64,000 nucleotides of DNA from Bacteroidota bacterium (lineage in GTDB: Bacteria; Bacteroidota; Bacteroidia; Palsa-965): contig JADBYT010000033.1 in assembly GCA_020402865.1 (NCBI GenBank), positions 40,915-104,914 on the forward strand. The letters run 5' to 3'. The translations under genes were made by a program, and so were the position numbers. Each line of letters starts with the position of its first letter. Position 1 is the stretch's first letter. The notes beneath the pieces are model-generated. The model searched no databases. It was not told the DNA's origin and saw nothing but the letters and a program-made list of their open reading frames with translations. Positions 33,969 to 42,942 of this stretch are shown here, one piece after another.

Positions 33969-35090
33969 TTATGCTGCGGCGTTTGCAGAAGTACTTAAAT
34001 CGTCGGGCCGGCTGAACTGTTGCAGGGTCCGGAAATGCGAACGAATTGCAGAAATGAGTGAGTGATGGTTGTGGTAGGTAATACCAAACTCACGTGCCTT
34101 TGCTTCCACCACACGGCTTAACTTGTAATAGTGTATGCTGCAGATGTGCGGAAACAAATGGTGTTCAACCTGAAAATTCAACCCGCCCACAAACCAGGTA
34201 ATAACCGGGTTGCGTACTGCAAAATTGGCAGTAGTAGTAAGCTGATGAACTACAAATGAATTTTCGATATTACCTTTTTCAGTTGGTGCAGGAAACTCAG
34301 TTTCTTCTACAATGTGTGCCAGCTGAAAAACAACTGAGAGGATAATACCCATAAGCATATGCATGGCTACAAATCCGATAAGAATTTGCCACCAGGCAAA
34401 AGGCAGCACCATAATGGGCAGCGCAATGGTGAGGAAGAGATAGATAAACTTGTACACAAACAGGCGTATCACTTCTTTCAACGGGTGTTTAATTTCGGGA
34501 TTAGGACTTCCGTTTCCGTTATAGGTAAACAACTTGTTGAAATCGGTATAAAACACCCAGCTCAGCGAAAGCATCGAATAAAGCGGAAGAGCCAGCCAGG
34601 GCTGCAGACGGTGCACACGCTTCCATTGCACCTGCGGGGTAAGGCGGAGAATATTTACCGGAGCATCAATATCTTCGTCTTTTTCGTGAATATTGGTGAA
34701 GGTGTGGTGGCGCACATTGTGTTTAATTTTCCAGAAATAATCATTGGCTCCCAGAAAATTGAATGACACGCCGATAAGTTTATTGATCAGCGGGTTCTTT
34801 GAGTAGGCATTATGCAAAGCATCATGCGCCACGGAGAAGCCAATACCGGTAGCACCCAACCCCATAAGTAGTGCCAGTCCCAACGATGCCCATGCACCGA
34901 AATTACCGGACATGATAAGAATGTAGGGCACCACGTACAGTGCAACCATGCAAATGGTTTTAATAACCATTGCCGTGTTGGCGTATGTGGAAATGTTACG
35001 GGTGGTGAAGTATTGATCGACAGCGAGGCGAAGTTCCTTTACAAAATCTGCGTTGAGGCGATTGTTAAATCGGATTTGGTTCAGTTCCAT
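33969..35090 (-). CDS. Membrane fatty acid (acyl-lipid) desaturase
   Basis: A 373-residue integral membrane di-iron desaturase. Histidine boxes: H89DALH93, H124NVRHH129 and QVEHH near residue 310 (NFQVEHHLFPH). The Gln in the third box is typical of front-end desaturases, but no cytochrome b5 domain is fused, as usual for bacterial forms. Four to six hydrophobic helices are visible. Expected to introduce double bonds into acyl chains; regiospecificity unknown. A TAACTTGC element near the consensus lies upstream. Confidence 0.9.
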   Translation of the reverse strand: MELNQIRFNNRLNADFVKELRLAVDQYFTTRNISTYANTAMVIKTICMVALYVVPYILIMSGNFGAWASLGLALLMGLGATGIGFSVAHDALHNAYSKNPLINKLIGVSFNFLGANDYFWKIKHNVRHHTFTNIHEKDEDIDAPVNILRLTPQVQWKRVHRLQPWLALPLYSMLSLSWVFYTDFNKLFTYNGNGSPNPEIKHPLKEVIRLFVYKFIYLFLTIALPIMVLPFAWWQILIGFVAMHMLMGIILSVVFQLAHIVEETEFPAPTEKGNIENSFVVHQLTTTANFAVRNPVITWFVGGLNFQVEHHLFPHICSIHYYKLSRVVEAKAREFGITYHNHHSLISAIRSHFRTLQQFSRPDDLSTSANAAA

Positions 35091-35222
35091 TCGTTCCTTT
35101 TAATGTGGCTGCAAGTTACGGTTTATTCCTCCTCCTCGTACCTGATGAGCAACTATTAACACTCATTTTTCGACCAAACACAGATGATTCTCGTCAGATA
35201 ACTTGCAGATTGATGTTTTGTT

Positions 35223-35230
35223 TAACTTTA
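35223..35230 (+). promoter_or_regulatory. -7-like element
   Basis: TAACTTTA, one base from TAnnTTTG, 9 nt before the CDGSH gene start at 35240. Confidence 0.4.
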
Positions 35231-35239
35231 ATTCCACAA

Positions 35240-35656
35240 ATGGAGAAAAAATATTCAACCGACGAAATTACGGTTCACTGGAAACCGGAAGTGTGTATTC
35301 ACTCAAGAATTTGCTGGACTCAGCTGCGCAATGTGTTTGATCCCACAAAACGTCCGTGGATCAATGTGGAGGGAGCCACAGCTGAAGAAATTATTGCCCA
35401 GGTAAAGAAATGCCCTTCGGGCGCAATAAGTTATACGATGAACAATAAGGCAGAAGAAGAAAAGCAGGCCTACGAATTGTGTGTGGCTGAAGTATCGCCC
35501 AATGGGCCGTTGCTGGTGCGGGGCGAAATTATTGTGAAGGATGCCGAAGGCAATGAGGTGCGTAAGAGCAATATCACTGCTTTTTGCCGCTGCGGAGCAT
35601 CGGGTAATAAGCCTTACTGCGACGGATCGCATCGTAGTGCGGGTTTTACGGGTTAG
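35240..35656 (+). CDS. Fe-S protein: divergent 4Fe-4S domain plus CDGSH domain
   Basis: A 138-residue two-domain protein. The N-terminal half is the divergent mono-cluster ferredoxin type (VCIHSRICWTQL ... KKCPSGAI), and the C-terminal half is a CDGSH iron-sulfur domain (CRCGASGNKPYCDGSH), which holds a 2Fe-2S cluster with three Cys and one His. The start at 35240 is chosen because the longer frame to 35105 adds a non-conserved leader and crosses the -7 element. Likely a redox or cluster-sensing role; unproven. The 3' end overlaps mazG by 11 nt in convergent orientation. Confidence 0.87.
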   Translation: MEKKYSTDEITVHWKPEVCIHSRICWTQLRNVFDPTKRPWINVEGATAEEIIAQVKKCPSGAISYTMNNKAEEEKQAYELCVAEVSPNGPLLVRGEIIVKDAEGNEVRKSNITAFCRCGASGNKPYCDGSHRSAGFTG

Positions 35657-36464
35657 CCAGTTTTTTGGCGCGGTTCCAGTATTCATCCATCTCGGCCAGG
35701 CTCATTTCTTCGAGTTTGCGGCCATCTTTTTGTGATTCGCGTTCGAGATACTGGAAGCGGGCTATGAATTTGCGGTTTGTTTTTTCGAGCGCATCTTCGG
35801 GATTGATGCCCAGAAAGCGGGCATAGTTGATGAGTGCAAACATTACATCGCCAAATTCATCTTCCAGCCTTGCTTTTTCAGCTTTGTGGTCGCACTCGGT
35901 TTTAAATTCATTAAGTTCTTCCAGCACTTTATCCCAAACCTGCTGCGGCTCTTCCCAGTCGAAACCTACGGCACGCGCTTTTTCCTGAATGCGGGTGGCT
36001 TTCACCACCGCCGGCAGCCCGAGCGGCACACCCGCCAGCACCGAGCGGAAACCGTCGCCGGTGATGCTGTCTTTTTCCCTGAGTTTTATTTTCTCCCAGT
36101 TTTCCTTCACCTGCTCTTCGGTTTCGGCTTTTACGTCGCCGTAAATATGTGGGTGGCGTGAAATGAGCTTGTCACACTGTGCATGAATCACATCAGCAAT
36201 ATCGAAATCGCCGGTTTCGCTGCCGATTTTGGCGTAGAATACAATATGCAGCAGCACATCGCCCAGTTCTTTTTTTACGCCCTGCAGGTTGCCGGTGAGT
36301 ATCGCATCGGCCAGCTCGTACATCTCTTCAATGGTAAGGTGCCGCAGGGTTTCCATGGTTTGCTTTTTGTCCCACGGGCATTGCGCACGCAGTTCGTCCA
36401 TAATGGTAAGCAAACGGCCGAAAGCCTGCTGCTTTTGCTCGGGAGTAGAATTAGCCATGTTCAT
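35646..36464 (-). CDS. mazG: Nucleoside triphosphate pyrophosphohydrolase
   Basis: A 272-residue tandem-repeat MazG that hydrolyses (d)NTPs to monophosphates. Two MazG domains are visible, each with the E-x-x-E...E-x-x-D metal motif: EEMYELADAI ... KKELGDVLLHIV, and EELNEFKTE ... LEDEFGDVMFALI. The family opening CPWDKKQTMETL is present. The start at 36464 is chosen because the -7 box (36471-36478) overlaps the earlier in-frame ATG at 36473. That ATG cannot be transcribed from this promoter. Confidence 0.94.
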   Translation of the reverse strand: MNMANSTPEQKQQAFGRLLTIMDELRAQCPWDKKQTMETLRHLTIEEMYELADAILTGNLQGVKKELGDVLLHIVFYAKIGSETGDFDIADVIHAQCDKLISRHPHIYGDVKAETEEQVKENWEKIKLREKDSITGDGFRSVLAGVPLGLPAVVKATRIQEKARAVGFDWEEPQQVWDKVLEELNEFKTECDHKAEKARLEDEFGDVMFALINYARFLGINPEDALEKTNRKFIARFQYLERESQKDGRKLEEMSLAEMDEYWNRAKKLANP

Positions 36465-36470
36465 ATCATG

Positions 36471-36478
36471 CAAAGTTA
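36471..36478 (-). promoter_or_regulatory. -7 promoter element of mazG
   Basis: TAACTTTG on the minus strand ends 6 nt before the ATG at 36464, predicting an almost leaderless transcript. Confidence 0.6.
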
Positions 36479-36524
36479 ATGCGAATCCCCGGCCGAACTG
36501 CTATCTTTATACACGCTGAACGCT

Positions 36525-37616
36525 ATGAAAAAACTGCTGCTGTTTTGTCTGCTCTGCGGCTTCGTGCACAATGCCCGCGCATTCGACCCGCGCACTACCT
36601 ATCCGTGGACTGTGCGCGCCAATGCGCATTACGGGCTGCTGCTGCCTGAGTACGGCTTTATGAATTACATTGCCGACGATTATATACGTGGCGCGGAAAT
36701 CAATATTCTGCATCAGACCACAGGCGAAAATATGTGGCAGCAGCTTTACCGCTACCCGGCCTGGGGCGTAGCTTTTTTTTACAGCAGCATGGGCAGCGCC
36801 TCGCAGTTTGGCGATCAGTACACAATTTATCCGTATTACCGCCTGCACATTGCCGGCCGGCGGCGTGTAAACCTCAGCTATCAGATGGGTGTGGGCCTCT
36901 CCTACGCCACACGCACTTACAATGAGGATAACAACTTCATGAACGTGGCTATTGCCACACACCTCAACATACACTATCACGCCGACCTGCTGCTGCATGT
37001 AAATCTCACCGGCAGACTGGGCGCCAATGCAGGCCTGGCATTTAACCACATTTCAAACGCCAACCTCGGCGAACCCAATGTGGGCCTGAACTTCGCTACC
37101 GCTTACACTGGCCTGACCTGGTCTGTGGGCCAGCAGAAAACCTTCCGCCGCGACAGCATTCCTGCATTTAAGCCCGAAATGAATTACCATGTAATGGTTA
37201 CCGGCGGCGTAAAGCACACCCGCACGTTTGAATCGTTTAAATACCCCGCTTTCTCGGTTTCGTTTAACGCAAGCCGCCGCACCGGTCATAAATTTGCCTT
37301 TGGCGCCGGTGCCGACTTCTTCTACGATGCTTCGGTAGAAGATCAGATGGTGCGGCAGAACCGCGAATACAAATCGCAGTATGCATTTATGACCGGCATA
37401 CACTTCACGCAGGAATTTATTTACAACAGGTTTTCGCTGCTCGTGCAGGAAGGCTTTTACATTGGCCTGCGTGATAAGCTGAACAACTATTTCATGTACA
37501 ACCGGGCCATGGTGCGCTGGCATATTACGCCCGCATTCTTTGTAAACGCATCCATGAAATCTCACCTCTACATTCTCGATTTTCCTGAAATCGGTGTAGG
37601 CTATACGTTCCGATAA
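36525..37616 (+). CDS. Acyloxyacyl hydrolase / PagL-like lipid A deacylase
   Basis: A 363-residue outer-membrane barrel protein with signal peptide (to about residue 19, AHNARA). The catalytic dyad motif of PagL, H-x-S-N, is seen at H175-I-S177 (FNHISNANLGEPN). The ring of aromatic-rich strands around it matches the Bacteroidota acyloxyacyl hydrolases, which are about twice as long as enterobacterial PagL. Likely removes the 3-O-acyl chain of lipid A. It overlaps the GIN gene by 1 nt (TAATG), so they form an operon. Confidence 0.82.
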   Translation: MKKLLLFCLLCGFVHNARAFDPRTTYPWTVRANAHYGLLLPEYGFMNYIADDYIRGAEINILHQTTGENMWQQLYRYPAWGVAFFYSSMGSASQFGDQYTIYPYYRLHIAGRRRVNLSYQMGVGLSYATRTYNEDNNFMNVAIATHLNIHYHADLLLHVNLTGRLGANAGLAFNHISNANLGEPNVGLNFATAYTGLTWSVGQQKTFRRDSIPAFKPEMNYHVMVTGGVKHTRTFESFKYPAFSVSFNASRRTGHKFAFGAGADFFYDASVEDQMVRQNREYKSQYAFMTGIHFTQEFIYNRFSLLVQEGFYIGLRDKLNNYFMYNRAMVRWHITPAFFVNASMKSHLYILDFPEIGVGYTFR

Positions 37617-38344
37617 TGCGCACCAAACAGTTACTGCCACTGCTCTGTATCGCCCTGCTCACCATACTTTCGGCCTGCCGCAAAGGCGATCCGTATGAAG
37701 GATTCGTGAGCAAAACGTACGATTATGCCAGCATCGACACACTGCAAATTGAAGGTGTCTATGAAATCATCCTCATTCAGGACACCGTCAACAAAATTGT
37801 GGTAAACGGTCCTGAACGGGTGGTAAACAAAACTGATCTGAAAACCGAAGACGGAAAAATAATCATCGACACACGCGGCAACGGACAAATGTTTCACCCG
37901 CGTGAAGCCAATACCCGCCTGTACATACACGTTACGGCTATCAAACTCATCAACGTGTATGAAACGTGCAGCATCCGCACCCCCGAACCGCTTACCGGTT
38001 ACGAAATCGGCGTTGTAAACAAGGCTCGCACCATGGATGTGGATCTGAAACTGAACTGCACCGTATTTTATTACTGGAACAATCCGGTGGGCGGACAACT
38101 TGTGCTGCACGGGCAGGTAAACGAACTTAAATTCTGGAATGCCGGGCTGGCCCGTGTGGATGCCTCAGACCTGCAGGCGGAGTTTGCCATTGCCGACAAC
38201 GGCTCGCAAAACGACTGTGTGCTTAACGCGCGCCAGCAGATCATTTACAGCCTCACCAGCATTGGAAATATTATGTATTACGGAAATCCTGCGTTAGTGC
38301 GCGATAAAGTGACCGGATCGGGCCAGATTCTCCGCGTACAATAA
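37616..38344 (+). CDS. GIN-domain (DUF2807) lipoprotein
   Basis: A 242-residue lipoprotein (lipobox ILSAC, Cys21). The rest is the right-handed parallel beta-helix of the GIN/DUF2807 type, with repeating NGPERVV, TEDGKIIIDT and GYEIGVVNKART turns. These proteins are often called adhesin-head like, but function is unproven. Translationally coupled to the PagL-like gene and followed 49 nt later by the T9SS plug gene. Confidence 0.82.
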   Translation: MRTKQLLPLLCIALLTILSACRKGDPYEGFVSKTYDYASIDTLQIEGVYEIILIQDTVNKIVVNGPERVVNKTDLKTEDGKIIIDTRGNGQMFHPREANTRLYIHVTAIKLINVYETCSIRTPEPLTGYEIGVVNKARTMDVDLKLNCTVFYYWNNPVGGQLVLHGQVNELKFWNAGLARVDASDLQAEFAIADNGSQNDCVLNARQQIIYSLTSIGNIMYYGNPALVRDKVTGSGQILRVQ

Positions 38345-38393
38345 ATAAGGCATTATGTTTGTGCTTACGTCCTTTAAATCTGATTTTTAACTG

Positions 38394-39692
38394 ATGAAAA
38401 AACTCTTGTTTCTGTTTCTCCTGCTCCCTCTTTTTTCCCAGGCGGCTGCACCAGATACTACCATTGATTATTTTTCCGATAAATCCATTCGCTACGAGGA
38501 TCATATTTACGAACCCTCCATACACACTGTTATTTTAAGCAGCAACCCCGGCTCGCTGAGCGACGCCACCATACGGCTCGGTACCGACGATGTGCTTTAC
38601 CTGTTGTTTGATGACCTGGACGGGGATTTTAAAAACTACAGCTACACCGTGCAGCACTGCACCTACGACTGGCAGCCCAGCAACAACCTTTCTACCGGCG
38701 ATTTTCTTGACGGGTTCATGGATCAGCCGATTACGGATTACCGTTTTTCGCGCAACACACTCCAGAAGTTTACAAATTACCGGGCCAGTTTCCCGCACGA
38801 TAACTTCAAGCTGCTGCTCTCGGGCAATTACCTGCTGAAAATTTATCGCGATAATGATCCCGAAAAACTGATTATTACACGCCGGTTTATTGTTACAGAA
38901 GAATTAGTAAGTATTAATGGAAGTGTGCATCCGGCCACCATTGTGGGCGACCGCAACTTTAAGCAGGAAGTGGATTTCAAAATCAATACGGGATCGGCAG
39001 TGAGCAATCCGTTTACCGAACTAAAACCAATCATCCGCCAAAACGGTCGCTGGGATAATGCGGTACTAAATCTTCAACCCCAGTTTGTAAACGGCAGCGA
39101 GATTACGTATGATTATGAGGATGTGAATGTATTTAAAGGAGGTAATGAATTCAGGTGGTTTGATACACGCACCTTGCGACTACAGTCGGAACGTGTGCAG
39201 CAGATTGAAATGGGTGAAGACGGACGCAAACATGTGTATCTGATTACCGATGAAAAGCGTACTTACAAACGTTACCTGAATAATCCTGATCTGAACGGAC
39301 GTTTCATGATTAATTCGTACGATGGTGGCGACAGCATCACCGAAGCGGATTATGTATATGTGCATTTTTTCCTGAAATGGGAATTACCTACCGATGAAGG
39401 CGATGTGTATGTGTTTGGCGCACTCAGCGACTGGCAGTTTAAGCCGGAAATGAAAATGACATACAATTACGAACGCCGCGGTTACGAGGCCCGCATCCTG
39501 CTCAAACAAGGCTATTACAATTATGAGTTTGTACTGCGCCGCGACAATACACCCGCAGCCGACGATTATTTTGTGGAAGGCATGCACCAGGAAACTGAAA
39601 ACACCTACGTAATCTACGTCTATCAGCGCAAACCGGGGGCACGTTACGACAGACTGGTAGGTATAAAGCGCTATTCCTCGCGTCCGCAATAA
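38394..39692 (+). CDS. Type IX secretion system plug protein (DUF5103)
   Basis: A 432-residue exported protein with signal peptide (MKKLLFLFLLLPLFSQA). The DUF5103 hallmark stretches are present: LYLLFDDLDGDFKNYSYTVQHCTYDW, IKRYSSRP at the end, and the VFGALSDWQFKPEMKM segment. In Flavobacterium a DUF5103 protein binds the translocon SprA and plugs its lateral opening. Its presence fits the T9SS cargo genes elsewhere in the window. Confidence 0.85.
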   Translation: MKKLLFLFLLLPLFSQAAAPDTTIDYFSDKSIRYEDHIYEPSIHTVILSSNPGSLSDATIRLGTDDVLYLLFDDLDGDFKNYSYTVQHCTYDWQPSNNLSTGDFLDGFMDQPITDYRFSRNTLQKFTNYRASFPHDNFKLLLSGNYLLKIYRDNDPEKLIITRRFIVTEELVSINGSVHPATIVGDRNFKQEVDFKINTGSAVSNPFTELKPIIRQNGRWDNAVLNLQPQFVNGSEITYDYEDVNVFKGGNEFRWFDTRTLRLQSERVQQIEMGEDGRKHVYLITDEKRTYKRYLNNPDLNGRFMINSYDGGDSITEADYVYVHFFLKWELPTDEGDVYVFGALSDWQFKPEMKMTYNYERRGYEARILLKQGYYNYEFVLRRDNTPAADDYFVEGMHQETENTYVIYVYQRKPGARYDRLVGIKRYSSRPQ

Positions 39693-39746
39693 TCTTGTGG
39701 AAAAACCCGCCCGGTTTTCAACAGAAATGTTTCACAATCAGGTATT

Positions 39747-39765
39747 AACCAGTATTTAACTGGTT
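39747..39765. repeat. Small inverted repeat before apaG
   Basis: AACCAGT-attta-ACTGGTT, 90 bp upstream of apaG, in an AT-rich gap. No T-run, so an operator or chance palindrome. Confidence 0.3.
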
Positions 39766-39854
39766 GATAGTGTTAAATAATGTAACCTTTGTGCAGATTT
39801 CTTGTTTATATGGTTAACAGTTTTGTAAACTTGTTGAACTAAACCCAAGGCCGC

Positions 39855-40241
39855 ATGATTACCCGCGTTACTCACGGCATAAAAATTTCGGTGCAAAGTC
39901 GCTATGAAGAAGCGCATTCGCGCCCGGGCCAGCAGCATTTCTTTTTCTCCTACCAGATTGGTATTGAAAACAATGGTGAATACACCGTACAGTTGCTGCG
40001 TCGCCACTGGTTTATCTTCGATTCGGCCGGAATGCGGCACGAGGTGGAAGGTGAAGGTGTAATTGGTCAGCAGCCTGTGCTGGAACCGGGTGAATCCTAT
40101 TCATACGACTCAGCCTGTAACCTGACCAGCGAAATGGGCACCATGCACGGCGCTTATCTTTTCCGGCGCGAAGTGGACGGCTATCTGTTTGAAGTGCAGA
40201 TTCCCAAATTTGAACTCATTGCCACGCATCGCCTCAACTGA
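39855..40241 (+). CDS. apaG: ApaG protein
   Basis: A 128-residue fibronectin-III-like protein of the ApaG family. The recognisable core is YQIGIENNGEYTVQLLRRHWFIFDSAG and the PVLEPGESYSYDSACNL loop. In enterobacteria it has been linked to Co2+ and Mg2+ efflux; the biochemical function is unclear. Single gene on the plus strand between the plug gene and the barrel receptor. Confidence 0.93.
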   Translation: MITRVTHGIKISVQSRYEEAHSRPGQQHFFFSYQIGIENNGEYTVQLLRRHWFIFDSAGMRHEVEGEGVIGQQPVLEPGESYSYDSACNLTSEMGTMHGAYLFRREVDGYLFEVQIPKFELIATHRLN

Positions 40242-40318
40242 GCCGGTTCATTCTGCTGCATTCACCTTTATTAACGTGGATCGGGCACATTAAAACCGCA
40301 TTAGCCACAGATTTAAGG

Positions 40319-40326
40319 TAAATTTG
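40319..40326 (+). promoter_or_regulatory. -7 promoter element of the barrel receptor
   Basis: TAAATTTG matches TAnnTTTG, 25 nt before the ATG at 40352. Confidence 0.55.
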
Positions 40327-40351
40327 CGCCCTAAATCTGTATTCAGCCGAA

Positions 40352-42877
40352 ATGCGTTTCACATTACTTATTACCGCTTTGCTGCTTCTGAACGTGGCGG
40401 CAATTGCACAAACACCAACACGGGTTGATACTGCGCGCAGCAAACCGCCTGCGGCAAAACCGCCTGCAGCAAAGCCGCCTGCAGCAAAGACTCAGCAGGC
40501 TAAACCGCAAATTGGTAAAGTGATCGGTATTGTAATGGATACCGCAAACGGACAAATGCTGGAATACGTTACACTTACCGCCTACAGTTTGCCCGACAGC
40601 ATGTTTTCCGGCGGTGGCATAACCGATAAAAACGGACAGTTTCAGATACCGCTTCCGGCCGGGCGTTTTTACCTGCGTGTTTCATTTATCGGCTACAATA
40701 CCCGTTTCACGAAAAGTTTTGCGGTTACCCCGCAGGCCACACAGGCCGATCTGGGCCGCATTTACCTGAGCACCGGCGCTCAGCAGCTGAACACGGTTGA
40801 AGTATCAGACGCCCGTGCCGACTACACCAACAGCATCGACAAAAAGGTGTACGACGTAAACCAGAACATCACCAACGCAGGCGGCACAGCCACGGATATT
40901 CTGCAAAACATTCCGTCGGTGGCGGTAGATATGGACGGGAAAGTGAGTTTACGCGGCTCGGAAAACGTGACTATTCTCATTGACGGCCGTCCATCGGGTA
41001 TTACCGGAAGCGACAGGCAGGCGGCGCTTCAGCAGGTGCCCGCCAGCATTATCGACCGCATTGAGGTAATCACCAATCCTTCGGCGCGTTATGATGCGCA
41101 GGGCATGGCGGGAATCATCAACATCATTACCAAAAAAGACGCGAAACAGGGACTGAACGGTTCGGTTACGCTCGGACAGGGCTCCAACGGAAAATACAAC
41201 GGCGCGGTAAACCTCAACAACCGCATGAAGAAAGTAAACCTGTTTGCCAACTACAACTGGCGCACCGAAGACCGTTGGTTTACCCGCCAGGGCGAACAGC
41301 ACACGCTTACCGCCGATACCAACTTTTACTTTCTCACAGGCGGGCGCGGCCTTAGCAACGATGCTTCACACTTTGGCAAAATTGGCGCCGATTTTTACCT
41401 CAATGCCTATAACACGCTTTCGCTTTCGGGCGGCTTTAACTACCGCACCAGCCGGAATGCCGACAGCATCAGCTACGCTTTCCTCGATGCTGACCGGACG
41501 TTTTACAGCGGCTTTGACCGTATTGTGGCCGAACGGCAGAAAACACTTGGCAGCGACCTGGCGCTTGATTTCGCCAAAGCATTCCCCGGCAGCCAGCGCA
41601 AACTCACCGCTTCTGCTTCGCTGTCCTATATCGACCGGCAGGACCGCAACGAGTTCCGTAATTCGCTGGCCGATGAAGCGCCCTACCAGAAAAACAATGC
41701 CGACAATGTATTTGCCACCGGCGTGGCACAAATCGACTATAACCATCCGGTAAACGATAGTTTGCGCTTTGAAACCGGTCTTAAATATTCGCTTCGTAAT
41801 TACGACAACAACCAGGCGGTGCTTTTTACCGACGGATATGGCGGCTTTATCACGGATACGCGCTACAGCGACAATTTCATTTTCAACGAAAATATTTATG
41901 CGGCTTACGTGCAGGCCGCAATGCACAGAGGAAAATTCGATATGCAGGCCGGCGTGCGTGCGGAACAGACGCAGCTTACCGGCACCTCAAGCTCGACTAC
42001 AGCCGATTTTAAAAATAACTACCTCGGCATTTTCCCCAGCGTATCGGTTCGCTACACGGTAAAACCAGGCTATGAATGGCAGGTAAGCTACAGCCGCCGC
42101 CTCAACCGGCCGGGAAACGGCCAGCTGAACCCGTTTGTGGACATCAGCGACTCCATCAACCTCCGTTCGGGCAATCCGTTTCTCCGCCCCGAATACATCA
42201 ACTCGGCCGAACTCAACCTTGCGCGCGCTTTTGAAAACGGCATCAGCATAAGCGGTACGGCCTATTTCCGCTACACTACCGACCTGATTTCGATGGTGCG
42301 TATTTACAACATAAGCACCGGCATTGCGCTCGTACGCCCCATCAACTATACCTCGGGCAACAACCTGGGTATTGAAGGCGTATTCCGTATGCCGCTGCCC
42401 AAACGCCGTGGCAATATCATGCTCACCATGAACGGCTTCCGAAACCAGATAAACGGCGATAACATTGAAGCCGGACTGCAAAGTGAGGCGCTGAACTGGT
42501 CAGGACGTTTAACCGTGAACTACCGCGTACTTCCGGGCACCAACCTCCAGCTCACCGGTTTTTACAACTCGCCGTTTATTCAGCCGGCCGGGCAGTTTAT
42601 GATGGTAGGCGGTTTCGACATCGGTGTGCGGCAGGATGTATTTAAAGGCCGTGGACAGTTTACTGCAAACGTGAGCGACATTTTCGACACCAAAGAATTC
42701 CGCCTTACCAACAAACTAACCGGCTATGAACTTACCGCCCGCCGCAAACGCGAAAGCCGTATTCTGATGATTACGTTTACCTGGCGTTTCGGCAAAGCCG
42801 ACGAAAATCCCCAGCAGCGCCGCAACAACCGTCAGCAGCAAAGCATGGATGATGGCGGTGGTGGCGGAATGTTTTAA
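40352..42877 (+). CDS. TonB-dependent receptor-like outer membrane protein with OMP_b-brl_3 barrel
   Basis: An 841-residue protein: signal peptide to about residue 20, a Pro/Ala/Lys-rich linker with three KPPAA units (about 31-45), a carboxypeptidase-regulatory-like domain (about 55-145), a plug domain (about 170-265, NIPSVAVDMDGKVSLRGSENVTILIDGRP) and a large beta barrel. It ends in a Gly-rich DDGGGGGMF rather than on the last barrel strand. No TonB box is obvious. Substrate unknown. Confidence 0.9.
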   Translation: MRFTLLITALLLLNVAAIAQTPTRVDTARSKPPAAKPPAAKPPAAKTQQAKPQIGKVIGIVMDTANGQMLEYVTLTAYSLPDSMFSGGGITDKNGQFQIPLPAGRFYLRVSFIGYNTRFTKSFAVTPQATQADLGRIYLSTGAQQLNTVEVSDARADYTNSIDKKVYDVNQNITNAGGTATDILQNIPSVAVDMDGKVSLRGSENVTILIDGRPSGITGSDRQAALQQVPASIIDRIEVITNPSARYDAQGMAGIINIITKKDAKQGLNGSVTLGQGSNGKYNGAVNLNNRMKKVNLFANYNWRTEDRWFTRQGEQHTLTADTNFYFLTGGRGLSNDASHFGKIGADFYLNAYNTLSLSGGFNYRTSRNADSISYAFLDADRTFYSGFDRIVAERQKTLGSDLALDFAKAFPGSQRKLTASASLSYIDRQDRNEFRNSLADEAPYQKNNADNVFATGVAQIDYNHPVNDSLRFETGLKYSLRNYDNNQAVLFTDGYGGFITDTRYSDNFIFNENIYAAYVQAAMHRGKFDMQAGVRAEQTQLTGTSSSTTADFKNNYLGIFPSVSVRYTVKPGYEWQVSYSRRLNRPGNGQLNPFVDISDSINLRSGNPFLRPEYINSAELNLARAFENGISISGTAYFRYTTDLISMVRIYNISTGIALVRPINYTSGNNLGIEGVFRMPLPKRRGNIMLTMNGFRNQINGDNIEAGLQSEALNWSGRLTVNYRVLPGTNLQLTGFYNSPFIQPAGQFMMVGGFDIGVRQDVFKGRGQFTANVSDIFDTKEFRLTNKLTGYELTARRKRESRILMITFTWRFGKADENPQQRRNNRQQQSMDDGGGGGMF
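40442..40486 (+). repeat. Three 15-bp tandem repeats in the receptor linker
   Basis: AAACCGCCTGCGGCA, AAACCGCCTGCAGCA and AAGCCGCCTGCAGCA in tandem encode KPPAA three times. The copies differ by one or two bases and may vary in number between strains by slippage. Confidence 0.85.
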
Positions 42878-42942
42878 CCCAAACCCGCGCATGCAGCGCC
42901 ATCAGTGAAATCGGGTGAGAAGAAAAGGAAAAGGCGGAAAAC

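Noticed and set aside
39693..39854. Possible origin-type region (AT-rich gap with TTGTGGAAA and TTTCACA words)
   Set aside because: No repeated DnaA-box set, no dnaA or other origin genes, and the gap is only 160 bp.
40442..40486. The KPPAA repeats as a CRISPR or regulatory array
   Set aside because: They are in frame in a receptor gene, differ by one or two bases and have no spacers.
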